The notes beneath the pieces are model-generated. The model did no database searches. It saw only the letters and a list, made by a program, of their open reading frames with translations, and had not been told where the DNA came from. A stretch of 64,000 bases of DNA from Rutpela maculata (Eukaryota; Arthropoda; Insecta; Coleoptera; Cerambycidae): contig OW386289.2 in NCBI GenBank assembly GCA_936432065.2, forward strand, positions 87,975,736-88,039,735. The letters are read 5' to 3'. This document shows, in pieces, positions 1 to 13,172 of this stretch. Numbering within the stretch: the stretch's first letter is position 1; every line of letters starts with the position of its first letter. Both the position numbers and the translations under genes were made by a program.

Positions 1-514
1 TCATATAAGTAAGTTATAAAACGGCACCACAAAGCTTCATCAATTGTACATTTTGGTTAAAATGATTATGGAAATATTCTTAAATGTACACAATGGTTTT
101 AGAGACTCCAAAATAAATCTGCAAATCATCAAGTATATCACGTCTGCCCACATACTGTGATAAGTGGTTATAAGTGGAAAGATAATTTTAAACTCAAGCA
201 TGCAATATATTACTAGTGAGTACTGATTTGTCCTTGGATGATTAAAATTGGTCATAAAAAATTTACTTGCAATATACTGTATAACACCAGGGTATTAATC
301 CGTACATAAGTTAAGAACCTGGGAAATCCACCAGATATTTGTAGTTTGAATGCTGTACACTTGGACTGGAAAGTGAAGCGGAATTTTTTTGTATGCCATT
401 AGTTGTGTGGCGAAATGATTACACACAGTTCATAACCTTTCAAATACTATATATACTTTTTAAAAGTGTTAGGAGCTGGTTGAAGATCATTGCATAGCCA
501 TTGATTTCTCAACA

Positions 515-600
515 GTGGCAGACGGGTTTTGCCTTCCCAGGCTCATCAGTGCTACACGGTAGAGAAAGAACGAAAATGCAAATGCTTCAACCAATACTCC
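515..600 (+). repeat. Dispersed direct repeat, copy 1
   Basis: Begins GTGGCAGACG and ends CCAATACTCC. A second copy in the same orientation lies at 4218-4303 with scattered differences. The 3.7 kb between them contains no recognisable retroelement protein, so they are dispersed copies rather than shown LTRs. Confidence 0.55.
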
Positions 601-2780
601 ATTTTCTTGTGGAATGTGACTGTAGAAGAACTCTCTACCGTTCGTCTAGGTGACACGACACCAATTTATTTTTAAAATCGATAGACAAGTAATAAGTCGA
701 GGCTGTACTACCTCAGATTATTAACGACGTTCTCTCTCAGGAGGTGATTTCATTTATTCACTGACGATAAGGGTTTTTACGTCTTTGGATTTTTACGAAT
801 TTTGCATAAAAAAAATTGCTATCGAAGATTTCTCTCCGACGGGATTAAAATTTGACGTGATTGGTATCTGTTTACCCACTAATAATGGACTCTGCACTTA
901 ATGATGTCTGGAAAAATCGCATAAAAAAATCAGAACAAGAACACTGAGCATGAGGCGGAATCATGAGATTCGGATTAACTCAGTTGTTTCGGTCTTCCAA
1001 ACGAAAACTCCAGGGACTAGCAACAAGTCCTTACATCAATAAAATGGAATTTAGTTCAAAGAATACCATTTATTTAATAAGTTTAAAACGATACAGTTAT
1101 TTTCTGCAAAATGACATAACGTGAAAGAATCACGCCTCCCAACTAAGTCAAATTACTTTTAACCATACAAATGAAAGCGTGCGCTAACAATCGATTTGGT
1201 AGAAAATATTCATTCAACTTCCTCAGAATTTAATGCAAGCTTTTTAAAAAGAATTATGGATGACTGAAAATAATATAGAAATATTTTACTAAGAAATATT
1301 GGTTCGCTTATAATTAGCTTAAAGGTTCTATTTAACGTGATTTTGTCATTCACAGAGCGGAGTTCGACTAATACATGAGTTTGCTAACATTCGGCCAGTC
1401 TTACGACGTACTTGTTGTCATACAGGTTTAATATAGGAAAAATGACATCCACTCGCCTCCGAGCGACTTTTTTGCAAAATGGATTATTGAGTCATTTATC
1501 CACAAGGCGGTTTTCTCTATAACTTTATTATTTGGAAAGCCCTGCATTTGGCTTTCCTACCATCGCTTTGTATTGATCATCCAATGCACTCCTCCAAATT
1601 ATGAGTAGCTGGGTGAATCCAAACTTGTTTTATGTGAGAAACCTACCTTGTCTATTTTCACTGATTTTTACCAATATTTACTTATAGACGCTACGCGCCT
1701 TTGCCATATTTGTCAATTTTACCCTTTTTGATATATTACATGGTTAATATTTTATAGTCAGTCTTTCGAGCAGGATATATAATGACCATGAGGTCAATGT
1801 CTTCGGCGTAGGAATAAAAAAGTTAAAATAATTTTGTAAAAGTATATGGTTTATTTTTCCTCGGTCAAAAATCATACTTTTATATTTGGTTCACTTTTCC
1901 ATGACTACCATATCCTTTCACTCTCATATCCTGAAGCAAAACATATTTTCCTAAGTGAAAATTCGGTGTTCCTTCGAATTTTCACCTGACTGTGCCTAAT
2001 GTCTTAACCACTTCATAGCGGTCCTTTTGGGCCAGTTTGTGGCTCTGAAGCCCTTCAGATTTGTATGTTATGATCGAAAATGCCCTTAAATGAATTTTTT
2101 GCCAAGTCCAATTTTGTTTTTTTTTTGACAACCTAGGTCAATTCTGGGAGGATCTACAACATGACCACTAGGCATTAACGATACCATCTAAGCAAGATGG
2201 TAAAGATTATTGAGAAAATGATGTTTGACAAAGTTCAATTATTTCTAGTCATCACAGAAACTTGTTACGTTTTGCGTAAGAATTTCTAATTCATTAACTG
2301 TGCTAATAAGTTTTAAGTAGGTCCTGCATTGTGCTATGCTGTGGGTTTGAAAATAGCAAACAGTTTTTAGGATTTTCGGAAAAAAAAAGGTGAATTAAAA
2401 AGGAGAGGAAAAAGATTAGTTGCTCTGATATATGGTTTTGGGTGGCAAATGGCGGTTGACAGTGTGAGATTACGATAATTTGACGTAGTTTATGGATATA
2501 ATTCTCATTAGTTAATTAATAGACGGTATGGTTGTTTTGTTTTGGTGTTTAGTGTTATATCATTTAGTTTTCTCTGCGGGGAAGCTAAGAATCTTTACCG
2601 CCGAGTTGGTAAATAACGTCTCCAGATCATTTAGGGTGTCGTAATGGTTAGAGGTGAGTTTATTTATTATATTGATTAATTTATGGAGGGTTGCTATACC
2701 TCGAAATCTCTTCTTTTTAGGCGTTTTGGTTTTGGATTAAATTTTAGCTTAGAGCTTGAGAGTTGCGTGCTTATTTGGTG

Positions 2781-3262
2781 ACACACCCCGATACCTTGGA
2801 TGGTATAGGGAGATCGACAAAGACTGAACGTGCCGCTTCCTAAAGATTGTTTTTGTGTCGCCTACATACTGCATACATATGTACTACTTTCTGGTACTTT
2901 CAACATTTTCACGTTAGCGACAGTAACCTTAAATATAGTCAATTACAGTATTTACACAAAATGCGAGTTTCTTTATTAACTTACCACACAAGTGACAGTG
3001 AACTGATTGCGTTGAAAAACACTGATTTATTAGTCAAAAAGGGAGATAAATGATAAATCAAACACAAGCCAATAATAATAACATTCACGAAAATGACAGA
3101 CATCAGATTGGTAACAGTAACTAGAGAACCAGTCGTTACTCCTAGCAATATAGGAAATTAGTTTTAATAATGTATGTAGAATAGAAATCAATTTTGATAA
3201 TTTTAGTGACTTTTCCGTGTGCCGCCACGTTCAGTCTTTCTCGATCTCTCGGTATATGAGGA
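2781..3262. repeat. Inverted repeat pair with about 375-bp spacer
   Basis: 2781-2840 and 3215-3262 are imperfect reverse complements, sharing ACGTTCAGTCTTT-like and GATCTC blocks. A small foldback structure; ends and target duplication not resolved. Confidence 0.45.
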
Positions 3263-4217
3263 GGTCCCACGTCGCCCTTACATACGTTTTGCGGATACCA
3301 GTATGAGAATCCTGAGACAGCCTATTTTCCCATGGTATTGGTAACCAGATAACGTTCGTGAATGGGTGAAACCCTCGAGAATTTTCACCACCCCCAGAAA
3401 ACAGGGCTAAGTACCGCCTAGCGAATTTTCTTCATAATTTATCTTATACATATTTCCTTTGGCGTATGGGCAATGTCACATCGAATATTATTTGTAGTTT
3501 GGTTAATTAAAGATTAGGCGTGCGTTTAGATATAAGTTTCTTAGAGACATAAAGTTTTCGTGTTATATTTAGCTAATAAAGATATTATCCATCCAGAACA
3601 TTGTGCAAGACGTTGGACGTTGTTTAGTTGTTTGTTTATTAATAATCTCTAGTAAGTTTAACACGTCCAAGAGTATTCGCTCTCGCGAGAGTTCTATCGT
3701 GCACGATTCGGAAAATCACTTGTATTTATTACGATAAATTTGATGACCTGTGCAGGTGGATATATATGTATAAATATACTATTTGAATACTTATTTTAAT
3801 ATATCTCCATATATTAAGTATCCTGGTGTTTCATTAAGGACCTAGAGTAGAGTCAATCTTACGGATTCGATTACTCTTATACACTGAACATTTGGGCTAA
3901 GGGTTAGAATTCCTTGGCGCCCCTCTCCTTTTGCTATTGCAGTAATAATAAAATATTTAATTTGTGAACCCACTCTCGTCTCCACTGTAAGCTAAGCCGA
4001 GAGCATCAGCTCATATTCTGTCCGGTTACATAGGGAGAAATAAAACACGTAACAAACTCTGAATGCAGATTACTACTTCTGATACAATCCACGCGTAGTG
4101 CCAGATATAAATAGTAAATCGAACGTACCATAGATGGCGCACTAGACTATTCTGACTTTTCAGTCTGGTTATACTCTACACTTTTCAGTGCATCTAACCA
4201 CGGAATTGAAAGTGTTA

Positions 4218-4303
4218 GTGGCAGACGCGTTTCGCTTTTCCAGGTTCATCAATGTCACACGGTAGAGATAGAACGAAAATGTAAACGCTTCAGCCAATAC
4301 TCC
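4218..4303 (+). repeat. Dispersed direct repeat, copy 2
   Basis: Diverged copy of 515-600, followed by a segment (4314-4360) that resembles 2161-2205. Confidence 0.55.
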
Positions 4304-5859
4304 ATAAATTTCTTGACCACTAGGCATTAACTGTGCCATCTATGCAAATGGTGCCACCACCACTATCACCCCCATTATCATCCCCACCCTATTTATAAAG
4401 CGTGTGGAAAAATAAAATTGTGATTTATTGTGTGTATAAGCAGTAAAGGCCCAAAATTTGTTTTGACATCAGCCACCCTCACTTCCACCCCCATTACCAC
4501 GTCATCCCCTGATTAAAGGGCGTAAAAATAAAAATGTGATTTAGTGTGTATACAAGAACCACAGGCCTAAACATTTTTTTTGGCATCAGCCAACCGTGCT
4601 GGAAATTTGGATGTGGAAGCAGTGATTCCTTAGGCAGCGGTTTTTGGAAAGTAAAGAGTAAAAGGACGATTTTACTAAAAACATTTCACATAACCAGTAG
4701 GTTTAATAGATGCAGATAATTCTATGAGGTAAATATAAATAATAATGATGGACAAAGTTAAATTCGTACTGAGTTTATATACAGTGTATGGATGGACATA
4801 ACTATACTTGTAATTTTTCATATTCTGCATTTTAATAGAATATTTTTTTATTTATATTTTGTTATCATGTTATTCAATTTATTATGCATTTTGGTTAAAG
4901 TTCAATTACTTAATCGTAATTAAGGCAAAAATATCAACGTTTAAATTCCATGTCTAAACTTTCACTGACATTAAAAACATCATTTTTTCTGTAACATGTT
5001 TAATCTTCAATAGAAAACTTATACTTTATTCTTGGCACACTTTCATGTTTCCTTATTATTTAACAACCGTGTAAATTATTTCGGCTAGAGAATTCTCAAA
5101 ATAAGCACATCATTCAGTTTTAGTTAAGTGCAAAATATATTATTAAATAGTCTAATAAAATTATACAAATAAGTTACTTACTTCTGTAACTATGATGATC
5201 TGAAGAAGCTCTAACCTCAAAGTTTCATGCGTTGTTTGGTGCGATTTTAATACTATATTATTAAAAAATTATATCACAGTTGGAATTAAATATAAATAAT
5301 TATTTCACGAGATCACATTGTAAAAAACATCTCTCCCGGAGCGATGTCTTACGTCATCTGCTTCCATGTGAATTTTATTCACAATATATTATTTATATTT
5401 GAAATCTTATATCAGACCTGTTATCTGCTGGCTGTTGAGATAGGCTTAGTATATTGTACGATTTCGCAGTATATAAATATTCATGAAAGGGAAAGATTAA
5501 AAACAATAACTGTAATTTCAATTCTCCTAATGATTTATAATACATAATATATCAACTTACACTGTGTGTTGAAAAATTGTAGGTACGGTAATATTAAAAT
5601 AATAAAATAAAAATTGTGCAGATTAATTGGAACGCATAGAACAGACATTTTTTGCGCAAATCGTCAGTCTAATCAGTAGGAATATACCTCATTCGTTTTA
5701 AGATGTTTTAAAGAAAAAAAATATATCAGTCATCATGTAGGAGGTATTAATGTGACTCTTACAGAACCATCCTAATGCACAATTTTCATCACCTTAAGTA
5801 ACTGTTGGTTTTTATAAGGGATTTATTGAGGTTGCGAGCAGGTTTGCCAACTCTGTTAG

Positions 5860-6097
5860 TGTTAGAAATTGGCAGGACCCGAATAGTGCCCAGAGCAATG
5901 CGAGATGTTTGAGTAAAAGGCACGTTCGGTGACATCAACACAGCCAAGCAAACCTGGCAAGGGGAGCGGGACACTCGGTTACCAACTCCCAGATAGGACG
6001 CATGTTATAATAACTTTTATTGAACGTGTACTATTTTCCAATTTTGTTATTAATACAATTTTCATTAAGTGTTAGACTTTTTCTTTAAAATCTTACA
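5860..6097 (+). repeat. 5' LTR of outer element (LTR1)
   Basis: 238 bp, starts TGTTAGAAATTGG and ends AAAATCTTACA. Preceded by TSD TTAG. Contains AATAACTTTTATTGAAC in the middle. Differs from LTR4 at about 6 positions. Confidence 0.88.
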
Positions 6098-6425
6098 TCA
6101 GAAGTGGGATTCATTCACGTGCCCATGCCACGTGTGAAAGTGTGCGACCTGTCGTCGGAAGGTGTGCCACCGTCACTGGCGTCATGGCGCACGTGCCCGT
6201 GTAAAATGTGAAAGTGTGCAACCTGTCGTCAGAAGGTGTGCCCGCGTCACCGGCAGGTATCACGTCGAGGATACAGATAGAGCTGTGTTAGATGGTACTG
6301 ATAGACTCTTAGGGAACACCAATTGTCATATTATCGTTCTGAGCTAAGTTTCTTAATAAGTGGGTAAACGCGATTGACGGTTATGCCTTTACAGATCGCA
6401 TTTCTAGCAAGGTCTTTTAAAAATA
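6098..6425 (+). mobile_element. Outer LTR element, 5' internal part
   Basis: Starts with the PBS-position TCAGAAGTGGGATTC, followed by imperfect GC-rich repeats built on ACGTGCCC and GTGTGAAAGTGTGC blocks. It ends at the AATA that was duplicated by the inner insertion. The reverse complement of this stretch is found again at about 14200-14694 inside the inner element. Confidence 0.85.
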
Positions 6426-6663
6426 TGAAAGATTTTAAAGAAAAAGTCGAACACTTAATGAAAATTGTATTAATAACAATATTAGAAAATAGTACACGTT
6501 CAATAAAAGTTATTATAACATGAGTTCTATCTGAGAGTTGGTAACCGAGTGTCCCGCTCCCCTTGCCAGGTTTGCTCGGCTGTGTTGATGTCACCGAACG
6601 TGCCTTTTACTCAAACATCTCCCATTGCTCTGGGCACCATTCGGGTCCTGCCAATTTCTAACA
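6426..6663 (-). repeat. 3' LTR of inner element (LTR2)
   Basis: 238 bp; on the minus strand it is preceded by the purine-rich AGGAAAGGCCA, as expected for a 3' LTR. Nearly identical to LTR3. Confidence 0.86.
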
Positions 6664-7609
6664 TGGCCTTTCCTGACCTAAGAGTGTCCTCACTCTTTAA
6701 GTCGAGGGGAACTGAAACTCGAATTGTTTGCGTTAGATCTTCGAGATGTGTCTCAGCAACACATTAATGCAACAAACAAAATACACATAATAAACAAAAT
6801 ATGAAAAATAATAATATTTAGATGGCACACGTGACTGCAACTTTATAGTCCAAAGTCTCCCACAGTCTGACCTAATATGTAAATTGATCAGTGAACTTGG
6901 CCAAGTTTGTTAGTAAAAATAATTTTAAAAATTTTATAAATAAGTAACTTTTAACTAATCTTAAACTAGAACCTTGTACTAAGCTTGATGATCATGTAAT
7001 ACCCTGTTAGTCCTGTACCATTAATGACCACAAGAAGTACGCTTACGTCCGGTACCACTACTACTCGGTAAGAGAACCCTTCAGTAGCACCTCCTCTTCT
7101 GACCTCTTTGTCCGGTGACAAGACCATCATCTGTGATTTTCCGTCCTCCTTTTCTGCTCTTATTGTCCAATGACTCTTTCGTCACCCGAATATACTATTG
7201 TTACTTACTGCGCTATCTACGCTAATTGTTCTCTCTTAAAGCCTGGTATAGCTGGAACAACGTGGCCTATCCGCTTCCTTTTATCGAGGAGCAATTTGGG
7301 ACGATTGTACTTAGGTACTACAAAGAAAACATAAAAATATTTAGTTACTCAAATTTTCTTGTGGATATTTTCATTCATGTGAAAGTCATCATGCATGTTT
7401 CACTTGAATCAAAATCGTAATGGTTACTTGTCTACTAACTTAACTGACTTATGATACCCATGAGTCAACACGATCCTTAATGGAGATACAGATCCACAAG
7501 AACACCGACCCATGTTCAGGTACCGCGACTCCGACTGATCAGGTCGTCGAGCCCTCCTTACAACTACGGACACTGTGCTTGATTGATCAGATCAAACATG
7601 GTCCCCACA

Positions 7610-7715
7610 TTGCCGGACAAACCAGACCAAGGTCCCACTTACCCACCTTGCCGGACAAACCAGACCAAGGTAACAACTCATCCACCTTGCCGGACAAACC
7701 AGACCAAGGTATCAT
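7610..7715 (+). repeat. Internal tandem repeat of the LTR element (inner copy)
   Basis: Three units around TTGCCGGACAAACCAGACC, spaced about 33-35 bp apart. The outer copy has a longer, more diverged version in reverse complement at about 16815-17045, so copy number has changed since the two elements separated. Confidence 0.75.
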
Positions 7716-8533
7716 GCTATACCATAGTTGGCAACTTGCCACCTTCGCATTCCCTGTGTTTCCACGGACCACAACGGACCTTACGGTATCATTAATTTCT
7801 CACTGGAATACTACCAATATTTTTATCCCATCACTCGTTATGCAGATCAGCTCCCATCACTGTCAAAGAATCACGAAATGTCCTGCTACACCTCTCAACT
7901 TGCCCGCTTCCTCTGAGCAACACAACCGCACCCAAATGATGAGTCGCGCCTACTCCCCAACAAAATTTGAAAACGGGTGAACTTATAAACTTGTCCCTAA
8001 CCTGAAATAACTCGACGGAAACACCAAATATATACATAATCATATATATATATTTTTTTTTTACCATCTCATAAGCATTCAATAACTGATTTTGTTTACG
8101 TGTTTTTGTTTGAGTAATACCTTTAAGAATTTCTATGAATAGACCAAGATGATCGATATATATTTTATGGAACGATTCTGGTTTTGAGAATTAAACTTTC
8201 AAAATTAGATTTAAATAACCTGGCTTTTACCAGGTTGTGTCTTAAAATACAAGTAGTTAAGGCAATTCGTTACATGTTTTGATACAAATCGCCACATGTC
8301 GGCAAACCAATATTTACTAGCTGGCAATTCATGTTTTAGAAACTGCGAAATATCGTACGTCATCAGGATAAGTGCGAACAATTTGAAACACACTAATTTT
8401 GGTACAACTCAGCGTAATCCAGTACCTGTAATTTTTTGTAAACTATTGACATCATAATACAATGCACTTTGTGCAATACACTCCTGGTACTCATTGAGCA
8501 AGTTCATCACTATTTATTGTCTTGGTGTCGTCA

Positions 8534-11500
8534 CAGTAGAGGAATATACAGTATACCCACTCTATTTTTTCATTATGGACTTCAGTGGACCTTAGTTTGA
8601 TTTTTTATGTCTAGTCCAGGACGAGTGAGTGTAGTCCTCGCGCATGTAGGGGAACGCGCGAATTTTAAAATCGAGCAACTAGAGGTGCTAGACTTGTGGT
8701 GAAATGTCACTATGGCTTGTCAAATTTGTTGGTTATGTTGTAAATAATCAGAATACAAAATGCAAATAATTTGAATATTTAAAACAACAAACATTCTCAT
8801 GTTGCTACATAACGTACACTATAAAGGCAAGAATCAAACAATATTAATGAAATTCGTAGGGCTCTAAAAATTGCGTTGGAAACTGAGCTTATACCAGGTA
8901 TGTTATTAAATTTATTCTTAAATAATTTAAGAACTTGTAAGTAGTTTTATTATTAATGGATAAATAAATAAACCACTTTTTATCATTAATTATTTTTTAT
9001 TTATTTGCTTTTATCATGATTAGAGAATAAATAAAAAAGTGTGTTAAGTTGTGATTTGCATAATACCTAAATAATATTCTCTAAATAAACCACTATTTTG
9101 ACATAAAAAATCGTACCTTAATATTTTTTTTTGTTACAGAAGTTTAAATCATATCATAACGTCGAAGGCTAAATTCTTACTTAAAGAATAATGGAAACAA
9201 TAAGAAATGTGGACCAGGTATGTGTATTGTACAAAAATATCTGGTAATGGGAGTATTTTATATATTAATATTTAAATTAGATTTACATATAAATTGACCA
9301 AAAAAATATTGATATTTTGCCCTTTCTATAATATATAAGATAAATCGCAGCTCAACAAAATTCATCACGTTTTTAAAAATTATTTATCCCTGGTCTTTAT
9401 TTTGAATAGTCTCTTATTTTGAATAGTATCTCATGGACTTATGCCATCATTTGGTAGATAAAATCATCTTTGGTAAAGAGTCAACCGCTGGAATTTTTTT
9501 TATGGTATCTCATTCTCCAGGTAATTTCGGTGCTTCATAGTCTAATTGGTCTAGTGTTTTTTTATATTTTCTTCCTATTTTTTTTGAGTATTAAGCATAA
9601 AACATATACATACATATATACACAACTCTCAAGTCCAAAGCCATTACCCATCGACATTGCAAGCATCGGAACTGGGAATCAAACCCAGTACACGATAAAC
9701 CGTGTGGCCAAGTGTGCTCTTTTCCTATGCGCTTTGGCCCACTGCACTACAATACCGATATTTCATATCTGTACTACAAGATATTCATGGTCTAATTTAT
9801 GTGGACATGTTTCCTCTTAAGTACTTAATTGACGATGTCTGTACACCATATTGCATAGGGATAAACCTTTCGCTTTGGGTGCTTCATTTCAAAATTAACA
9901 ATCAGTTGAGGGTAATTTGCAACATTCACAAAAATTCATTGTTAAACTCTAAATAATCCTTCGTGTATTTTGTCAAATTCAAAAGAGATCTATTTTTAGT
10001 TAGTTATGTAACATTATAATTATATAATTGTTCATTTTTCTTACTACTGTTGGAATATATTACAGATTTATCAGCACGCTGTGACATTTTGGGTTCATGA
10101 TGAATGGAATCGGAGGACATGAAGAAAATTTTGATGAAGACGAGAGCATAGGCAAAGTGCGAAAGGTGGAAAGGCAACTATATTTCAGATCACAAAAATA
10201 AATCTCGAATAATTTATTAGGGAAAAATATGCCTATAGAAGAAATTGCAATGTTGAATTAAATGGTACAGTACATAGGAAAATTGTGAACAATTTAAGTA
10301 ATATTTCAATTGAGAAGGATTCTTTATTCTTCTCAACTAAGATAATAGAAGCAATTAACATATCTTTAAATCATGCTGTTTTGACAAAAAATTCCTCAGA
10401 AAATAAATATTCAGAAACGAACATACTGCCTGCAATCGAAGAGAAAGATGAGACATATCTATGATTTTAAATACATGTTTTGTACTGATAGTAATAACAA
10501 AATAATGTTATAGGTATCTTTTGAAAAAAAAAATTTAAGTAAATTTACTGTTGTATTAGTTTCTAATTGTAACTTCTTACAGTAATGATACCTTGTGTTA
10601 CTTTCCTAATATTCCTTAATCACACAAATTTGTTTAATGGTAGGTTATACATAAAACATTGTAGATTTATAGCTAGTTAATTAAAATTAAATAAGAATTT
10701 GCTTTTTAAACAAACAAACATAAATGTATAATGTTTTAGACTTAGTTATTTTTTATTTATTTAATAATTTGCACGGAAAAAATTATGTATTTTGAGATTT
10801 AAGTAAATTTATGCTGGTATGTTATTTTATTAATTATAATAAAATAAAATTATTATTAACAAAATAATTTTATAAAATAAAGTAAGTAAAATCTGAGTGT
10901 TTTTTTTAAGAGTAGGACCTAAAAAATTTGTTAAGAAAACATCTTTTAAATAAGTAAATAAATTTTTATTCAAAATGTTTGTATTTCCTCCCCCGTTATG
11001 AAATGTCAAATTTTAAATGCATTTTTGACGTTATGAAACGTCACATTTTTCATAATTGTCAGTTTCCAATTTCATTACTGAACTAATGATGTAATGAATT
11101 TTTACGTATTGATTTCTGTCATTTCCTTTCTATTTTAAAGTGCGATTAGATAAAATTTTGTACTTAACACGTTATGAAAAATTAATTTTCATAACTGGTT
11201 ACATAATAGTTATTTACGTAACCAGTTATAAAGAGACTAATTTTATTTGACGAATGTAATATTTGCCAAAACAAGCGAGCGAAGAGAGCGAGTTTTGCAA
11301 ATTACATGAGCCAAATAAAATTACTTTTGCATAACGTTACAAAATTTTATCTAATCCCGCTTTAAAATAGGAAAAAAAAATCATTACATCACTAGTTATG
11401 TAATGAAACTGGAAACTGACAGTTGTGAAAAATGTGACATTTCGTAACGTCAAAAATGCGTTTAAAATTTGGTATTTCATAGCGGGGTTAGATAAATAAC

Positions 11501-13172
11501 TATTGAAAACTATAATCACATATAAATTTCCAATAAATATATTATAAACATTATTTAATAACAGATTAATTCTATATTTGCTAATGATTAACAAAATAAG
11601 TAAGAAAAATATAATAGATGGATATATAATAATATAATACAGTGAGAAACCATCAATAAATATAAACATAAAGTATATAAAGTATTATGAAACTTAACAA
11701 TCAGGAGTTTGTATTTTTTTTCAATTAAATATTACGACTATTTTATTAAAATTAAGAATATAACACATTTTAAAAATACTTCTATTTATATTTACCTACA
11801 TACGTGACAAATGCAATAAAAAAGACGAGAGTATAAATTGCAAGTGATGATAAAGCAAGTTGGTACCTATTACTACTAAAGTAAAACAACACTTGATGGC
11901 TTATATCTTCTAAACGAGACGTTGAGGTTATTAGACGATGGTCATCCTTACTTTGTATGGATTATTCTGTAAAATAAAACATTATTTTTAATAAAAATAT
12001 GTTCCTAAGTAGGTAACTAACAAATAGAAAATAAGAATACAAAGCGAAATGATTTTTTATCTAAAAATTATTGTAGTTCACCTTTTTTATTTATATTTAT
12101 ATTGCAAATTTTGAACAAATGAATTCTCTAAAAATTGAAAATTATAACAACTATATTTTACAAACTGAATAATGATTTTTTTCTATTTTTTACTACATAC
12201 TTATGAAATAAATAATCGTGCTCATCAAAAACATCAAATCATATTTTTATATTTATTTAATAGGTATACTCACCAAGACGAAACAATGAGGGTAATGCAT
12301 CATTTTTATATGAATCGTCTTGCATACTCGTTTTTGAAATGCACACTGCATACCCAAATTGTTGAACACAGCATTTTTCTGAACTGTATTTATTATCTTC
12401 AGATTTATTTATCTACGAATTGTTTCAAGTAACCTGGCAAATATTAAATTATATTAATAAAATTATAAGTACATATATGTAACACAGTTTATCCAACAAA
12501 CAACTACTGCTTTCAAATGTGTCAAAGTATCTACATCAAACCATGCACTTCACGACATGATCATTGAATATGATCGAAGAATTTAAACTACATATATAAA
12601 ATTTTCTGTTCAAAGTAAAAAACTTTTTCTTTTAATACTAAAAAGTGTGGCTACAAAATGATATGAAAAACATTTGCTTTTCTATTTACCTACAGGTCTT
12701 TAAATAGCAAAACGTGTAGCTGTTATTATTTGGCTCTTATTAACTAAATTAGAAGAAATCGATACAAAAATTATCAATGCTGACACGAGTACTGGGCACA
12801 ATTATTGAAAAAGTGTCCATTCAATACAAAATTCGATAAAGAACACGAAAAAAATTATTATTGGTGACTTTAACTCACCTTGGTTCAACTTTATGAAAAC
12901 GGGAAAAAATTAAACGATCACTCTAGCACAGGTACTGCTTGAACAACCAGGGAGCAAAATGATATTTTCTATCAGTATCAGTGTTGGTTTTTACAACTGT
13001 TTCTAACTATTTGCATTCAAAATAAAATAATAACCTAATTTTGCGTTTAGGTTAAAAACACGGTATCAACAAACCACCGTTGCTACTGAGTGTAGTCCAC
13101 GCGTCGATAGCGTGAGTGGGGGGTCTTGGACAAAAATGAGGGGAAGTGACCCAACTGTATATTTTTAAACTG
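8534..13172. mobile_element. 4.6-kb TIR DNA transposon, superfamily unresolved, inside inner LTR element
   Basis: The ends are inverted: CAGTnnnnnAATATACAGT at both termini, followed by a looser similarity over about 100 bp with CCACTC and GTCCA blocks. It is flanked by an 11-bp direct repeat, TGGTGTCGTCA, at 8523-8533 and 13173-13183. The outer LTR element carries this sequence once (about 16060), giving the empty site. An 11-bp duplication is long for hAT and fits MULE-type elements (9-11 bp), but no transposase is recognisable. The interior is very AT-rich with short frames, one weakly protein-like stretch at 10080-10465 broken by stops, and a large palindrome at 10991-11487. Confidence 0.75.
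10991..11487. repeat. Large imperfect palindrome (MITE/foldback) inside the DNA transposon
   Basis: Arms begin CCCCGTTATGAAAT on the left and end ATTTCATAGCGGGG on the right and remain complementary through GACGTTATGAAACGTCAC and CAGTTTCC blocks to near the centre (about 11240). Target duplication is not clear. Confidence 0.7.

Larger units (their letters stand above)
1..5859. other. Gene-free left flank with old dispersed repeats
   Basis: I find no exon with coding character here; open frames are short and low-complexity. Visible structure: a direct repeat 515-600 / 4218-4303 (about 86 bp), a second shared piece 2161-2205 / 4314-4360, an inverted repeat 2781-2840 / 3215-3262, and a fragment of the composite repeat family at 4360-4650. 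Confidence 0.6.

Noticed and set aside
3905..3930. TTGGCGCCCC after an LTR-like AT-rich stretch, resembling a tRNA-Lys primer binding site
   Set aside because: No CA-ended LTR directly before it and no second LTR found.
5789..6767. Frames reading SRSPCQVC..LMSPNVPFTQT on both strands
   Set aside because: They are the 238-bp LTRs read through; the same peptide appears wherever an LTR copy lies.
7480..7980. 166-codon open frame with repeated LPDKPDQG
   Set aside because: It is the internal tandem repeat of the non-coding LTR element; the frame is not kept in the reverse copy at 16655-17166.
12850..12883. Peptide IIIGDFNSPW resembling the GDFN motif of non-LTR endonucleases
   Set aside because: Only about ten residues, with no endonuclease or RT sequence on either side; most likely chance or a tiny relic.
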